This document shows, one piece after another, positions 16,581 through 25,130 of a DNA stretch of 64,000 nucleotides (its first letter is position 1; every line of letters starts with the position of its first letter). The notes under the pieces were generated by a model. The model had not been told where the DNA came from. It worked only from the letters and a program-made list of their open reading frames with translations, and did not search any database. The DNA lies in assembly GCF_020831365.1 (NCBI RefSeq), contig NZ_JAJHPV010000004.1, positions 372,001-436,000 on the forward strand, read 5' to 3'. Position numbers and translations under genes: made by a program. Origin of the DNA: Massilia agrisoli. GTDB lineage: Bacteria; Pseudomonadota; Gammaproteobacteria; Burkholderiales; Burkholderiaceae_D.

Positions 16581-17462
16581 ATGCCCACAGTAATGTCCTC
16601 CACCGCCGCACAGCAGCTTCAAGTGCTCGACCCCTGCCTGCTAGGCCGCCCGGTCCATTTGTTGCCGCAGTTTGCCGCCCAACTGGCCGACGACCTGGCC
16701 GCCGCCATGCGGGTGGCCGGCGCACGCCGCTACTGGGAGGCTTTCGAACTGGTCGCGGCCGACTTCGTGCGCACCCCCGAATCTGCCCAGTGCGGCCGCT
16801 GGCTCGGTTTTGCCGGCAATGCCGGGTCGATGGCGTTTTCGATCGGGCGCGCCGGCTTGCTGTCGATTCTCAACTACCGGTATGGGCGCCGCGGCCAGGC
16901 GCCGGACGCGCCGCCGGACCCGGCAACGGTCAAAGTCACCGCCACCGAAGAGCGCCTGGCTGTTGTTTTGGGGCAACAGGTGTGCGGCGTGCTCAACCAG
17001 CGGGTGGCGGCCAACCTGGCGCGTGCGGGGAAGGGCGCCGCCGCGCCCGGCGCCGCGGCGCCGATCCAGCCGCGCCCGGCAGTGGCACCGGCGCCGGGCA
17101 GCTGGACCGTCGGCGTGACCCTGCGCGACATCCATAGCGGCGCGCCGCTCAGCTACTGGATCAGCCTCGACCAGGCAATGATGGCGGCCGTGCTGCAGGG
17201 ACTGGTGCCGGAGCGGCTGCGCGAACGCGCCACCCGCGGCGCCGGGGCCCCGCTCGGCGCGACCCTGCAGGTGCGCCTGGACGGCCGCCTGGTTAGCAAG
17301 GAAATTACCCTCGAGACCCTGTTTGCCATGAAACTCGGGGATATCATCCCTGTCAGCCTCGGCCGCGCGCAGGTGCTGCTCGACGAATCGCCGCTGTTTA
17401 CCGCCGCCGTCTCCGAGCACAATGGCACGCTCTGTTTAACCTCTTTTGAAGATACCGACTAA
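16581..17462 (+). CDS. fliM: Flagellar motor switch protein FliM, divergent and short
   Basis: Switch component expected in the C ring between FliG and FliN. At 293 residues it is shorter than common FliM (about 330) and its N-terminus (MPTVMSSTAAQQLQVLDPC) lacks the conserved EIDALL-type peptide that binds phospho-CheY. The C-terminal part (about residues 220-290) looks like a SpoA domain: LQVRLDGRLVSKEITLETLF then MKLGDIIPVSLGRAQVLLDE. Identity rests on this domain and on its place before fliN-fliP-fliQ-fliR. The stop overlaps the fliN start (TAATG). In Flag-2 clusters the same slot is lfiM. Confidence 0.85.
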   Translation: MPTVMSSTAAQQLQVLDPCLLGRPVHLLPQFAAQLADDLAAAMRVAGARRYWEAFELVAADFVRTPESAQCGRWLGFAGNAGSMAFSIGRAGLLSILNYRYGRRGQAPDAPPDPATVKVTATEERLAVVLGQQVCGVLNQRVAANLARAGKGAAAPGAAAPIQPRPAVAPAPGSWTVGVTLRDIHSGAPLSYWISLDQAMMAAVLQGLVPERLRERATRGAGAPLGATLQVRLDGRLVSKEITLETLFAMKLGDIIPVSLGRAQVLLDESPLFTAAVSEHNGTLCLTSFEDTD

Positions 17463-17842
17463 TGAACATCAACCAGAACGAACTGCCGGGACAGGAGCTG
17501 GACGGGGAACTCGAGGACATGATCATCGAGGAACCGGCCGTGGCCGGTACTGAACAGACCCGCTCGAGCGCCCCGCGCCGCGCGCGCGACCTGCCGCAGA
17601 TGATGCGCAAGATCCCGGTCACCCTGACCCTGGAAGTGGGCTCGGCCCGCATCTCGCTGCAGGAACTGATGTCGATCGGCCCGTCGTCCGTGATCGCGCT
17701 GGACGCGCTGGCGGGCGAGCCGCTGGTGATCAAGGTCAACGGCACACCGATCGGGCGCGCCGAAGTCGTGGTGGCCGGCGAACAGTACGGCCTGAAGGTG
17801 ATCGATCTCGACGGCCTCAACCTCGACCTGATCGCCTCATGA
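17462..17842 (+). CDS. fliN: Flagellar motor switch protein FliN
   Basis: Forms the lower C ring and docks FliH-FliI cargo. The 126-residue product has an acidic N-terminus and a SpoA domain (about residues 50-125) with IPVTLTLEVGSARISLQELM, LDALAGEPLVIKVNGTPIGR and AEVVVAGEQYGLKVIDLD, a standard FliN C-terminus. Its first codon overlaps the stop of fliM and its stop overlaps fliP by 4 bases, so translation is probably coupled across the three genes. The acidic tail before the domain is normal for the family. Confidence 0.93.
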   Translation: MNINQNELPGQELDGELEDMIIEEPAVAGTEQTRSSAPRRARDLPQMMRKIPVTLTLEVGSARISLQELMSIGPSSVIALDALAGEPLVIKVNGTPIGRAEVVVAGEQYGLKVIDLDGLNLDLIAS

Positions 17843-18591
17843 CCATCCGCTTCGGCGGCAGGCCGGCGCTGGCGCTGGCCGCCGTGCTGGCGCTTGCCCT
17901 GTGCGCCCCTGCCTCGGCCCAGGACCTGCTGGCCGGCGTGATCCCCGGCTCGAAGACCGACCTGACCGTCAAGTCGCAGATCCTGGTCCTGATGACCTTG
18001 CTGGGCCTGCTGCCCATCATGGTCATGATGATGACCAGCTTTACCCGCTTCGTGATCGTGCTGTCGCTGTTGCGCCAGGCCCTAGGCCTGCAGCAGGGCT
18101 TGCCGAACCGGGTCATCACCGGGGTCGCGCTGATCCTCACGCTGCTGGTGATGCGCCCGGTCGGCGACGCCGTCTGGCGCGACGCCTTCCTGCCTTACGA
18201 CAAGGACCAGATCGGCATGCAGGAGGCCCTGAAAATTGCCGAGGTGCCGGTATCGAACTTCATGCTGGCCCAGACCAGCAAGGCCGCGCTGGCCCAGGTG
18301 GCGCAGCTGGCGGGCGAATCGGCCGCGCTGGCGCCGCAGCAGCGCGCGTTTACCGTCAAGCTGGCCGCCTTCGTGCTGTCGGAACTGAAAACCGCGTTCC
18401 AGATCGGCGCCATGCTGTTCATCCCCTTCCTGATCATCGACCTGGTGGTGTCGTCGGTGCTGATGGCGATGGGCATGATGATGCTGTCGCCGCTGGTCAT
18501 TTCGCTGCCGTTCAAGCTGCTGCTGTTCGTGCTGGTCGACGGCTGGACCCTGACTGTCAGCACGCTGGTCGGCTCCATACGCGCCTACTGA
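17839..18591 (+). CDS. fliP: Flagellar export gate protein FliP
   Basis: Core of the flagellar type III export pore. The 250-residue protein has a cleavable signal peptide (about the first 27 residues, ending APASA), as FliP does, then membrane helices with KSQILVLMTLLGLLPIMVMM, TSFTRFVIVLSLLRQALGLQ and a conserved FIPFLIIDLVVSSVLMAMGM close to the C-terminus. This is the classic FliP/SctR profile. It overlaps fliN by 4 bases and precedes fliQ by 18 bases. Confidence 0.96.
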   Translation: MTIRFGGRPALALAAVLALALCAPASAQDLLAGVIPGSKTDLTVKSQILVLMTLLGLLPIMVMMMTSFTRFVIVLSLLRQALGLQQGLPNRVITGVALILTLLVMRPVGDAVWRDAFLPYDKDQIGMQEALKIAEVPVSNFMLAQTSKAALAQVAQLAGESAALAPQQRAFTVKLAAFVLSELKTAFQIGAMLFIPFLIIDLVVSSVLMAMGMMMLSPLVISLPFKLLLFVLVDGWTLTVSTLVGSIRAY

Positions 18592-18609
18592 CGCCGGCGA
18601 GGACATGAC

Positions 18610-18879
18610 ATGACGCCCGAAATCGCAGTCGAACTGGTCACCGGCGCCTTGCAGGTGGTGATGCTGCTGGTGCTGGTGCTGGTGGTGCCAGGCCTCGTCA
18701 TGGGCCTGATCGTGGCGCTGTTCCAGGCCGCCACCCAGATCAACGAGCAGACCCTGAGCTTCCTGCCGCGCCTGCTGGTCACCTTGCTGGCAGTGATTTT
18801 GGCCGGCAACTGGATGACCGGCTACCTGATGGACTATTGCGTGTCGGTGTTCCGGCGCGCGGCCGTGCTGGTCGGCTAG
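18610..18879 (+). CDS. fliQ: Flagellar export gate protein FliQ
   Basis: Small two-helix membrane protein of the export gate, 89 residues, with MLLVLVLVVPGLVMGLIVAL as first helix, then FQAATQINEQTLSFLPRLLV, the FliQ/SctS signature, leading into the second helix. Length and order (P-Q-R) are exactly as expected. A GAGGA box sits about 7 bases upstream of the ATG. Confidence 0.96.
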   Translation: MTPEIAVELVTGALQVVMLLVLVLVVPGLVMGLIVALFQAATQINEQTLSFLPRLLVTLLAVILAGNWMTGYLMDYCVSVFRRAAVLVG

Positions 18880-18885
18880 CCGCGG

Positions 18886-19662
18886 ATGGAACTGGCCGGC
18901 TACCTGCTGCCCTTGCTGAACGCGCTGTGGTGGCCGTTCGTGCGCAACCTGGCGCTGTTGTCTTCCGCGCCGATCGTCGGCGACACCCTGGTGCCGCTGC
19001 CGGTGCGGGTGCTGCTGTCGCTGGTGCTGGCCTTCCTGCTGCTGCCGGTCACGGCCGGCAACGCCGAGATCGACCCGTTTTCGCTGCTGGGCGTCGTCGC
19101 CACGGTCGAGCAGGCGATTATCGGCGGGGTGATCGGGCTGGCGCTGCATTTCTCGATGTCGGTCATTTCCATGGTCGGCTACCTGGTGTCCTCGCAGATC
19201 GGCTTCGCGATGGCGCAGATGAACGACCCGGTCAATGGCGCGTCGTCGGACGTGGTGTCGCTGCTGCTGTCGATGCTGACGATCCTGATTTTCTTCGCCA
19301 TCGACGGCCACCTGGTGCTGGCCGGGGTGATGGGCGCGAGCTTCAAGGCCTGGCCGGTGGGGCAGGGCTATGGCCCGCTGCTGCTGCAGGCGGTCGCGTT
19401 CAACGCGGCCTGGATTTTCTCGGCGGCCATGCTGCTGGCGCTGCCGATCGTGTTTTCGACCCTGGTGGTGCAGATCGGGTTCGGCTTCCTGAACCGGGTG
19501 GCCCCGGCCCTGAACCTGTTCTCGCTGGGCTTTTCGCTGACCACCTTGTTCGGCCTCTTGATGCTGATCCAGGTCGTGCGCTTTTTGCCTGAGCACTACA
19601 TTGCGATGACCAACCAGGTGCTGGAAATGCTGCGCCAGCAGATGGGAGCGGCCCGTGGCTGA
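18886..19662 (+). CDS. fliR: Flagellar export gate protein FliR
   Basis: Polytopic inner-membrane protein closing the FliPQR export channel. The 258-residue protein has about six hydrophobic segments, including VLLSLVLAFLLLPVTAG and IIGGVIGLALHFSMSVISMV, followed by GYLVSSQIGFAMAQMNDPV, a well conserved FliR region, and a C-terminal FLNRVAPALNLFSLGFSLTT. Six bases separate it from fliQ, and flhB starts 8 bases before its stop. Confidence 0.95.
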   Translation: MELAGYLLPLLNALWWPFVRNLALLSSAPIVGDTLVPLPVRVLLSLVLAFLLLPVTAGNAEIDPFSLLGVVATVEQAIIGGVIGLALHFSMSVISMVGYLVSSQIGFAMAQMNDPVNGASSDVVSLLLSMLTILIFFAIDGHLVLAGVMGASFKAWPVGQGYGPLLLQAVAFNAAWIFSAAMLLALPIVFSTLVVQIGFGFLNRVAPALNLFSLGFSLTTLFGLLMLIQVVRFLPEHYIAMTNQVLEMLRQQMGAARG

Positions 19663-20794
19663 GAACAGCACCGGCGATAAAAGCGAAAAGGCTTCACACC
19701 AGAAGCTGAAGAAGGCGCGCGACGAGGGCCAGGTAGTCCGCTCGCGCGACCTGGCCACCGCGATCGGCATCCTGGCCAGCCTGAAGCTGTTTACCATGAT
19801 GCTGCCGAGCTACCTGGAATCGTTCCGCGCGCTGTTCGCGCTGGTGTTCGTGCCGCTGGGCGCCGACGGCGCGATGGAGAACACGATGTCGACCGTGTTT
19901 ACCAGCTCGCTCATGCTGCTGGTGCAGATGCTGTTGCCGCTGGCGCTTGTGCCGTTCGCGGTCGGGGTCGGCGCCCTGATCCCGGGCGGGTGGGTGATCA
20001 CCACCAAGCACTGGATGCCGAAGATGGAGCGCTTGTCGCCGGCCAAAAACCTGGGCAACCTGATGACCTCCAAGCACTGGATCAGCGTGGCGACCTCGAT
20101 CGGCAAGGCGGTCGCGCTTGGCTTTGTGCTGTGGAACGTCAGCGAGTCGGGCATGCGCGCCTATGTCGAGCTACAAAAGATGAACCTGCCCGATGCGATG
20201 GTGCACGGCGCCGGCCTGATGTTCGATGCCCTGATGGCGATGTGCATGGTGTTCCTGCTGTTCGCCGTGATCGACGTGCCGGTGCAGGCATTCCTGTTCG
20301 CCAAGGGCCAGCGCATGAGCAAGCAGGACATCAGGGAAGAGCACAAGAGCACCGAAGGCCGTCCCGAGGTCAAGCAGCGCATCCGCCAGCTGCAGCAGCA
20401 GATGGCGCGGCGCAGCGTGAACAAGACGGTACCCACCGCCGATGTGGTGATCGTCAACCCGCAGCACTACGCGGTGGCGCTGAAGTACGACGCCGGCCGC
20501 GCCGAGGCGCCGTTCGTGGTGGCCAAGGGCCTCGACGAGATGGCGCTGTTCATCCGCGAGGTCGCCAGGAAACACGGCGTCGAGACGCTCGAACTGCCGC
20601 CGCTGGCGCGCGCGATCTACAACACCAGCCAGGTGCAGCAGCAGATTCCGGCCCAGCTCTACCAGGCGGTGTCGCAAGTACTGAATTACGTATTACAGTT
20701 GAATGCTTTCCGTTCCGGCCGGCGCACCGCGCCGCCACGTTTCCCCAATGAGGTGGTAGTACCACCAAACCTGAGTGAGGTTCCCGCGTCATGA
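19655..20794 (+). CDS. flhB: Flagellar export substrate-specificity switch FlhB, NPQH variant
   Basis: Membrane protein that switches export from hook to filament substrates after self-cleavage. The 379-residue chain has a charged N-terminus (KASHQKLKKARDEGQVVRSR), four membrane segments, and a cytoplasmic domain. The autocleavage site, NPTH in most FlhB, reads NPQH here at residue 268 (VVIVNPQHYAVALKYD); the Asn-Pro pair needed for cleavage is kept. The GTG start overlaps fliR by 8 bases; the end overlaps flhA by 4. Its C-terminal 40 residues form a Pro-rich tail. Confidence 0.95.
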   Translation: MAENSTGDKSEKASHQKLKKARDEGQVVRSRDLATAIGILASLKLFTMMLPSYLESFRALFALVFVPLGADGAMENTMSTVFTSSLMLLVQMLLPLALVPFAVGVGALIPGGWVITTKHWMPKMERLSPAKNLGNLMTSKHWISVATSIGKAVALGFVLWNVSESGMRAYVELQKMNLPDAMVHGAGLMFDALMAMCMVFLLFAVIDVPVQAFLFAKGQRMSKQDIREEHKSTEGRPEVKQRIRQLQQQMARRSVNKTVPTADVVIVNPQHYAVALKYDAGRAEAPFVVAKGLDEMALFIREVARKHGVETLELPPLARAIYNTSQVQQQIPAQLYQAVSQVLNYVLQLNAFRSGRRTAPPRFPNEVVVPPNLSEVPAS

Positions 20795-22878
20795 GTTTTC
20801 TGAACACCATGCTTGCCGAGTTAAAGCGCCACAAGTACGCCACCCCGGTGTTCCTGATGGTGATCATGGCGATGATCATCCTGCCGCTGCCGCCGGTGCT
20901 GCTCGACGTGCTGTTTACCTTCAACATCGTGCTGGCCCTGATCGTCATCCTGGTCAGCGTATCGGCCAAGCGGCCGCTCGACTTCTCGGTGTTCCCGAGC
21001 GTGATCCTCGGCACCACGATGCTGAGGCTGACCTTGAACGTGGCCTCGACCCGGGTGGTGCTGCTGCACGGCCACGAAGGCACCCATGCCGCCGGCCAGG
21101 TGATTGAAGCATTCGGTAACGTGGTCATCGGCGGCAATTTCGTCGTTGGCCTGGTGGTGTTCATCATTTTGATGATCATTAACTTCGCCGTGGTCACCAA
21201 AGGCGCCGAACGTATTTCGGAAGTGTCCGCCCGATTCACGCTGGACGCGCTGCCGGGCAAGCAGATGGCGATCGACGCCGACCTCAACGCCGGCCTGATC
21301 AACCAGGAAAAAGCCCAGGTCCGCCGCCGCGACGTGGCCGCCGAAGCCGACTTCTACGGCGCCATGGACGGCGCCTCCAAGTTCGTACGCGGCGATGCGG
21401 TCGCCAGTATCCTGATTTTGATTATCAACATGGTGGGCGGCGTGGCGATCGGTTCGCTGATCCACGACCTGTCGTTCGGCGATTCGTTCCGCGTCTACGC
21501 GCTGCTGACCATCGGTGACGGCCTGGTGGCCCAGATCCCGGCGCTGCTGCTGTCGGCCGCGGCTGCGATCCTGGTGACCCGCATCAGCGACTCCGGCGAC
21601 TTCGAGCAGCAGGTCGGCGGCCAGCTGCTGGCTTCGCCGCAAGTGCTGTTCTCGGCGGCCGGCATGATGGTCATCCTGGCCCTGATCCCGGGCATGCCGT
21701 GGCTGATGTTCATGCTGTTTGCCGGCGTGCTCGGCTATGTCGGCTACCGCCTCCATACCCGGGTCAAGGCGCCCGACCACTCCCGCGTCGCCGCGATCGA
21801 AGCGGCCTTGCGCGACGAGCGTCCGGCCGAACTCGACTGGCAGCAGCTGCCGGCGGTGCAGCCACTGTCGGTCGCGGTCGGCTACAAGCTGGTCGGCCTG
21901 GTCGACCCTGCCCAGGGCGAGCCTTTGGCCAAGCGCATCAAGGGCGTGCGCCAGAGCCTGTCGGAAGCGATGGGCCTGCTGCTGCCCGCGATCCAGGTGC
22001 GCGACGACCTGGCGCTGCGCCCGAACCAGTACACCATCGTCCTGTCCGGCACCGTGGTGGCCGAGGCAGAAGTCGTGCCCGACCACCTGATGGCGATTCC
22101 TTCGCCCAATGTGTATGGCCAGCTGGACGGTATTCCGGGCGTCGAACCGGCTTATGGCATGGCTGTGACCTGGATCGCGCCGGACCAGAAAGCCAATGCG
22201 CTGGGTCTGGGCTACCAGGTGGTCGAGGCGCCGAGCGCGATCGCCACCCACGTTTCAAAGGTCGTGCGCGACTACCTGCCGGACCTGTTCCGCCACGAGG
22301 ACGTGCCGGCCATGATGGAGCGCCTGACCGCGCTGTCGCCGAAACTGTCGGCGGCGCTCGACAAGGCATTGACCCACACCCAGCTGCTGCGCGTGTTCCG
22401 CGTGCTGCTGGCGGAGAACGTCTCGCTGAAGGACATCGTGGTGATCGCCACCACCTTGCTCGACAGCTCCGAAACGACCAAGGATCCGATCCTGCTGGCG
22501 GCCGAAGTGCGCTGCGCGCTGCGGCGCCAGATCGTCACTGCGCTGTTTGGCAAGAAGAAGGAAATGCCCGCGTTTAACCTGTCGGGCGAGCTGGAGAACA
22601 TGCTGCTCGGTTCGCTGAACCAGGCGCGCCAGGGCGGCAAGATCGCGCTGGATAACTTCCCGATCGACCCGCAACTGCTGTCGCAACTGCAGCTGAACAT
22701 GCCGGTGGCGCGCGAGCAGATGAAGCAGCAGCAGACGCCGCCGTTATTGCTGGTACTGCCGCAGGTGCGGCCATTGCTGGCGCGTTACGCGCGCCTGTTC
22801 GCCCCTGGCCTGCACGTGCTGTCGTATAACGAAATTCCCGAAAACCGCGAAGTGTCGATCATCGGCACAGTCGGTTAA
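20791..22878 (+). CDS. flhA: Flagellar export gate protein FlhA
   Basis: Large export-gate protein that uses the proton motive force and binds chaperone-substrate complexes. The 695-residue protein has an N-terminal half with about eight membrane helices and the FHIPEP-family region (RISEVSARFTLDALPGKQMA then DADLNAGLINQEKAQVRRRD). The C-terminal cytoplasmic half carries the four subdomains that bind FlgN, FliS and FliT in known systems. Last gene of the fliM operon. Its stop overlaps by 4 bases the stop of the convergent FliK-like gene. Confidence 0.96.
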   Translation: MSFLNTMLAELKRHKYATPVFLMVIMAMIILPLPPVLLDVLFTFNIVLALIVILVSVSAKRPLDFSVFPSVILGTTMLRLTLNVASTRVVLLHGHEGTHAAGQVIEAFGNVVIGGNFVVGLVVFIILMIINFAVVTKGAERISEVSARFTLDALPGKQMAIDADLNAGLINQEKAQVRRRDVAAEADFYGAMDGASKFVRGDAVASILILIINMVGGVAIGSLIHDLSFGDSFRVYALLTIGDGLVAQIPALLLSAAAAILVTRISDSGDFEQQVGGQLLASPQVLFSAAGMMVILALIPGMPWLMFMLFAGVLGYVGYRLHTRVKAPDHSRVAAIEAALRDERPAELDWQQLPAVQPLSVAVGYKLVGLVDPAQGEPLAKRIKGVRQSLSEAMGLLLPAIQVRDDLALRPNQYTIVLSGTVVAEAEVVPDHLMAIPSPNVYGQLDGIPGVEPAYGMAVTWIAPDQKANALGLGYQVVEAPSAIATHVSKVVRDYLPDLFRHEDVPAMMERLTALSPKLSAALDKALTHTQLLRVFRVLLAENVSLKDIVVIATTLLDSSETTKDPILLAAEVRCALRRQIVTALFGKKKEMPAFNLSGELENMLLGSLNQARQGGKIALDNFPIDPQLLSQLQLNMPVAREQMKQQQTPPLLLVLPQVRPLLARYARLFAPGLHVLSYNEIPENREVSIIGTVG

Positions 22879-23720
22879 GGCGCCTCTGGCGCCGCCGGCA
22901 TCGCCAGCAGCAGGGCGACGTCGGCCATTGCGCGGAACAGCGGATCGGGCAGGGCCGCCGCCATGCGGGCGTCCTGCAAGGGGCGCGCCGGCGCCAGCGC
23001 GTGGCGCAGGGTAGTGCGCACCAGGGTCAGGCCGGCGCGCGCGATCGCTTCGCGCAGGGCCGGGAGCGCCGCGCGCAGCAGTTCGAGCGAGCTGGTGTAG
23101 GGCGCAGCAAGTTCCATCATCACGCCGTCCGGCAGCGCTTCGAGCTGCACGCTGGCGCGCATTCCATCCGGTAAAGTCAGTTCCACCCGCAAGGCCGCCT
23201 TGCCGCGCCGGCGCCGTCCGGGCGGCTGGTCTGTGCCGCCGTCGAGTACGCGCAGGGTCATCGGACGCGCCGGCCCTGGCGTGACGAAGCGCCAGGCGTC
23301 GGGGTGCCATTGCAGGGCGGGTGGCTGGCCGGGCTGTGCCGGCGGGAACTGCCCTGCCATCAAGAGGTTGCCGGGCAGGTGCTGGCCATTTGCCTGTTGT
23401 TGCTGGGCGGCCAGCTGCAAGCCATAGGTGGCGGCCATCCCGCGCCAGGCGTGGGCCAGGGTGGCGCCATCGAGCGCGGGCCAGGCCATCTGGCGCGCCA
23501 TGAACAGCTGGTCGGGCCGCATCGATGCCGCCTCGGCCATCGCGGCGCCCGGGTTCGCGGGCAGTGCAAGCGGCTGGCCGGCGGCGGGCGCGGCGTCGGC
23601 GGCGGCCACCAGCGGCACTGCCGCCGGCAGCACCGGGAGGGCGGCCGGGCCATGCTGCACGCTGGGTGCAAGTGGGGTTACCGGGACGGGAAGCAGCGCT
23701 GCAAGTTGGATGGTTGCCAT
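22875..23720 (-). CDS. FliK C-terminal-like protein of unknown role, next to flhA and flagellin
   Basis: A 281-residue protein, Ala/Pro-rich in its first two thirds. The C-terminal part (about residues 170-260) has LRVELTLPDGMRASVQLEAL, VMMELAAPYTSSLELLRAAL and LREAIARAGLTL, matching the pattern of the Flg_hook domain of FliK. A proper fliK already exists at 7446-8555, so this may be a second ruler-like or export-related factor. The start at 23720 is preferred: the alternative ATG at 23744 abuts the T-tract of the flagellin terminator and has no ribosome site. Function is not known. Confidence 0.6.
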   Translation of the reverse strand: MATIQLAALLPVPVTPLAPSVQHGPAALPVLPAAVPLVAAADAAPAAGQPLALPANPGAAMAEAASMRPDQLFMARQMAWPALDGATLAHAWRGMAATYGLQLAAQQQQANGQHLPGNLLMAGQFPPAQPGQPPALQWHPDAWRFVTPGPARPMTLRVLDGGTDQPPGRRRRGKAALRVELTLPDGMRASVQLEALPDGVMMELAAPYTSSLELLRAALPALREAIARAGLTLVRTTLRHALAPARPLQDARMAAALPDPLFRAMADVALLLAMPAAPEAP

Positions 23721-23744
23721 GGTCAGCCGCCAAAAGAGGGACAT

Positions 23745-23775
23745 AAAAAAAGCCAGCCGGGGTTGCCGGCTGGCT
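23745..23775 (-). terminator. Rho-independent terminator after flagellin
   Basis: On the minus strand AGCCAGCCGG and CCGGCTGGCT form a 10-bp stem with a 5-base loop, followed by seven Ts. It lies 36 bases after the flagellin stop and would separate flagellin mRNA from the FliK-like gene. Confidence 0.85.
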
Positions 23776-23811
23776 CTTGACCCGCCCTGGGGCGGGGGGA
23801 GTTTGCGGCGA

Positions 23812-24957
23812 TTACTGCAGCAGGGACATCACCATCGACGACATGCTGTTGCTCTGCTTGAGCATCGCGGTGCCGGCTTGCAGCAGCATCTGGTTCGAGG
23901 TCATGGTCGAGCTTTCGGTCGCGAAGTCGACGTCCATGATGCGGCCAGCAGCAGCTTCGGTGTTGCTCGAAACGTTAGACAGGTTGGTGGCGACGTGTTC
24001 CAGGCGGTTTGCAGCAGCACCCAGTGCCGAGCGGACGCCGCCGATCGAGTCGATCGCTGCCGACAGCTTGTCGATGGTAGCCGAAGCCGAGCCAGCTGCG
24101 GTCAGTTCGGTACCCTTCAGGCCCATCGCTGCGCCGAACGAGTTGTAGTTGACGCTGGTGGCGCGCAGTTCGCTGTGCAGGGTGGTCAGGTTAGCCGACA
24201 GGTCCAGGCCCATCTTTTCCGAGGTCGATGCGCCGATCTGGAAGTCCATCGAAGCAGCGAACTTGCCGCTGGTGGTCGATGCCTGGGCAGCGGTGTTGTA
24301 AGCAGCCGATGCGGTCGCTTTAGCAGCAGCGGCGTCAGCGGCAGCCTGGTCGGTTTCCATCGTGATGCGGGCAGCTTCCATCGCGTCAGCGTTGGCCTGG
24401 CTAGGCGTCGAGGTGAAGGTGGCGGCAGCGGTGTTGTAGTCAGCGGTCGACGACACGGCGGTAGCGGCAGCGCTGGTCGATGCAGCAGCGTCAGCGGTGC
24501 TGGCGGTAGCGGCGACCGACTTGGCGGTTGCGTCGGCAGCCTTGGTCAGCAGCTTGGCGCCACCGAAGGAGGTGTTGCCGATGATGTTGCTCAGCTCGGA
24601 AGCCAGTGCGTCGTATTCCGACTGCATTGCGGTCTTGTCGGAGTCGGTCGACGATGCGTCAGCGGACTGGGTTGCCAGGTCCTTCATGCGGATCAGGATG
24701 TTGCTGGTCTCGCCGAGCGCGCCTTCGGCGGTCTGCATCATCGAGATAGCGTTCTGGGTGTTGCGCATGGCCATGGCCATACCACTGGTCTGTGCTTTCA
24801 GGCGGGTTGCGATCTGCAGGCCGGCAGCGTCGTCCATTGCCGAGTTGATGCGGAAACCGGTACTCAGGCGGGTCATCGAGGTCGACAGGCTGCTCTGGGT
24901 GCGGCTGATCGAGCTTTGGGCTGACAGGGCGGCGCTATTAGTATGAAGGCTCAGCAT
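23812..24957 (-). CDS. Flagellin (LafA/FliC type)
   Basis: Filament subunit, 381 residues. The N-terminal D0/D1 region is canonical: MLSLHTNSAALSAQSSISRT, RLSTGFRINSAMDDAAGLQI and MRNTQNAISMMQTAEGALGE. The C-terminal D1/D0 region has RLEHVATNLSNVSSNTEAAA then GRIMDVDFATESSTMTSNQM and ends in SMVMSLLQ. The centre (about residues 140-235) is made almost only of Ala, Ser and Thr with two YNTAA repeats, instead of a folded D2/D3 domain, so it offers many Ser/Thr sites for O-glycosylation. The start at 24957 follows GGAG; a longer in-frame start at 25020 would add residues unlike flagellin. Only one flagellin is present here. Confidence 0.94.
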   Translation of the reverse strand: MLSLHTNSAALSAQSSISRTQSSLSTSMTRLSTGFRINSAMDDAAGLQIATRLKAQTSGMAMAMRNTQNAISMMQTAEGALGETSNILIRMKDLATQSADASSTDSDKTAMQSEYDALASELSNIIGNTSFGGAKLLTKAADATAKSVAATASTADAAASTSAAATAVSSTADYNTAAATFTSTPSQANADAMEAARITMETDQAAADAAAAKATASAAYNTAAQASTTSGKFAASMDFQIGASTSEKMGLDLSANLTTLHSELRATSVNYNSFGAAMGLKGTELTAAGSASATIDKLSAAIDSIGGVRSALGAAANRLEHVATNLSNVSSNTEAAAGRIMDVDFATESSTMTSNQMLLQAGTAMLKQSNSMSSMVMSLLQ

Positions 24958-25022
24958 GTTGTTACTCCAGGTTAGGTGTTTGCAGTTCGGAGCATCGGAT
25001 TTTCCTGCTCTCCCAAGCACAA

Positions 25023-25039
25023 AGCGACCATCTCGCCAG
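25023..25039 (-). promoter_or_regulatory. Weak sigma-54-like element upstream of flagellin
   Basis: The minus strand reads CTGGCGAGATGGTCGCT, with GG and GC exactly 10 bases apart as in -24/-12 promoters; three consensus positions differ. It lies about 66 bases before the flagellin start. A TCCGAT element nearer the gene recalls the sigma-28 -10 box but lacks a TAAA -35, so the controlling sigma factor is unresolved. Confidence 0.25.
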
Positions 25040-25130
25040 GTTCATTAAATGCCGTGTGGAAATTTTTTGAAAATAAGTGAAAAAAGATGAGAACGGCCTG
25101 GGAATGTTTGCAGGCCGCTATCAAAACAGC

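Noticed and set aside
18082-19797. Long minus-strand open frame of 571 codons opposite fliP, fliQ and fliR
   Set aside because: His/Gln/Arg-rich shadow of well-supported flagellar export genes; no ribosome site.
24958-25022. Longer flagellin form starting at 25020
   Set aside because: The added 21 residues do not resemble flagellin, and a good ribosome site with the family start MLSLHTN lies at 24957.
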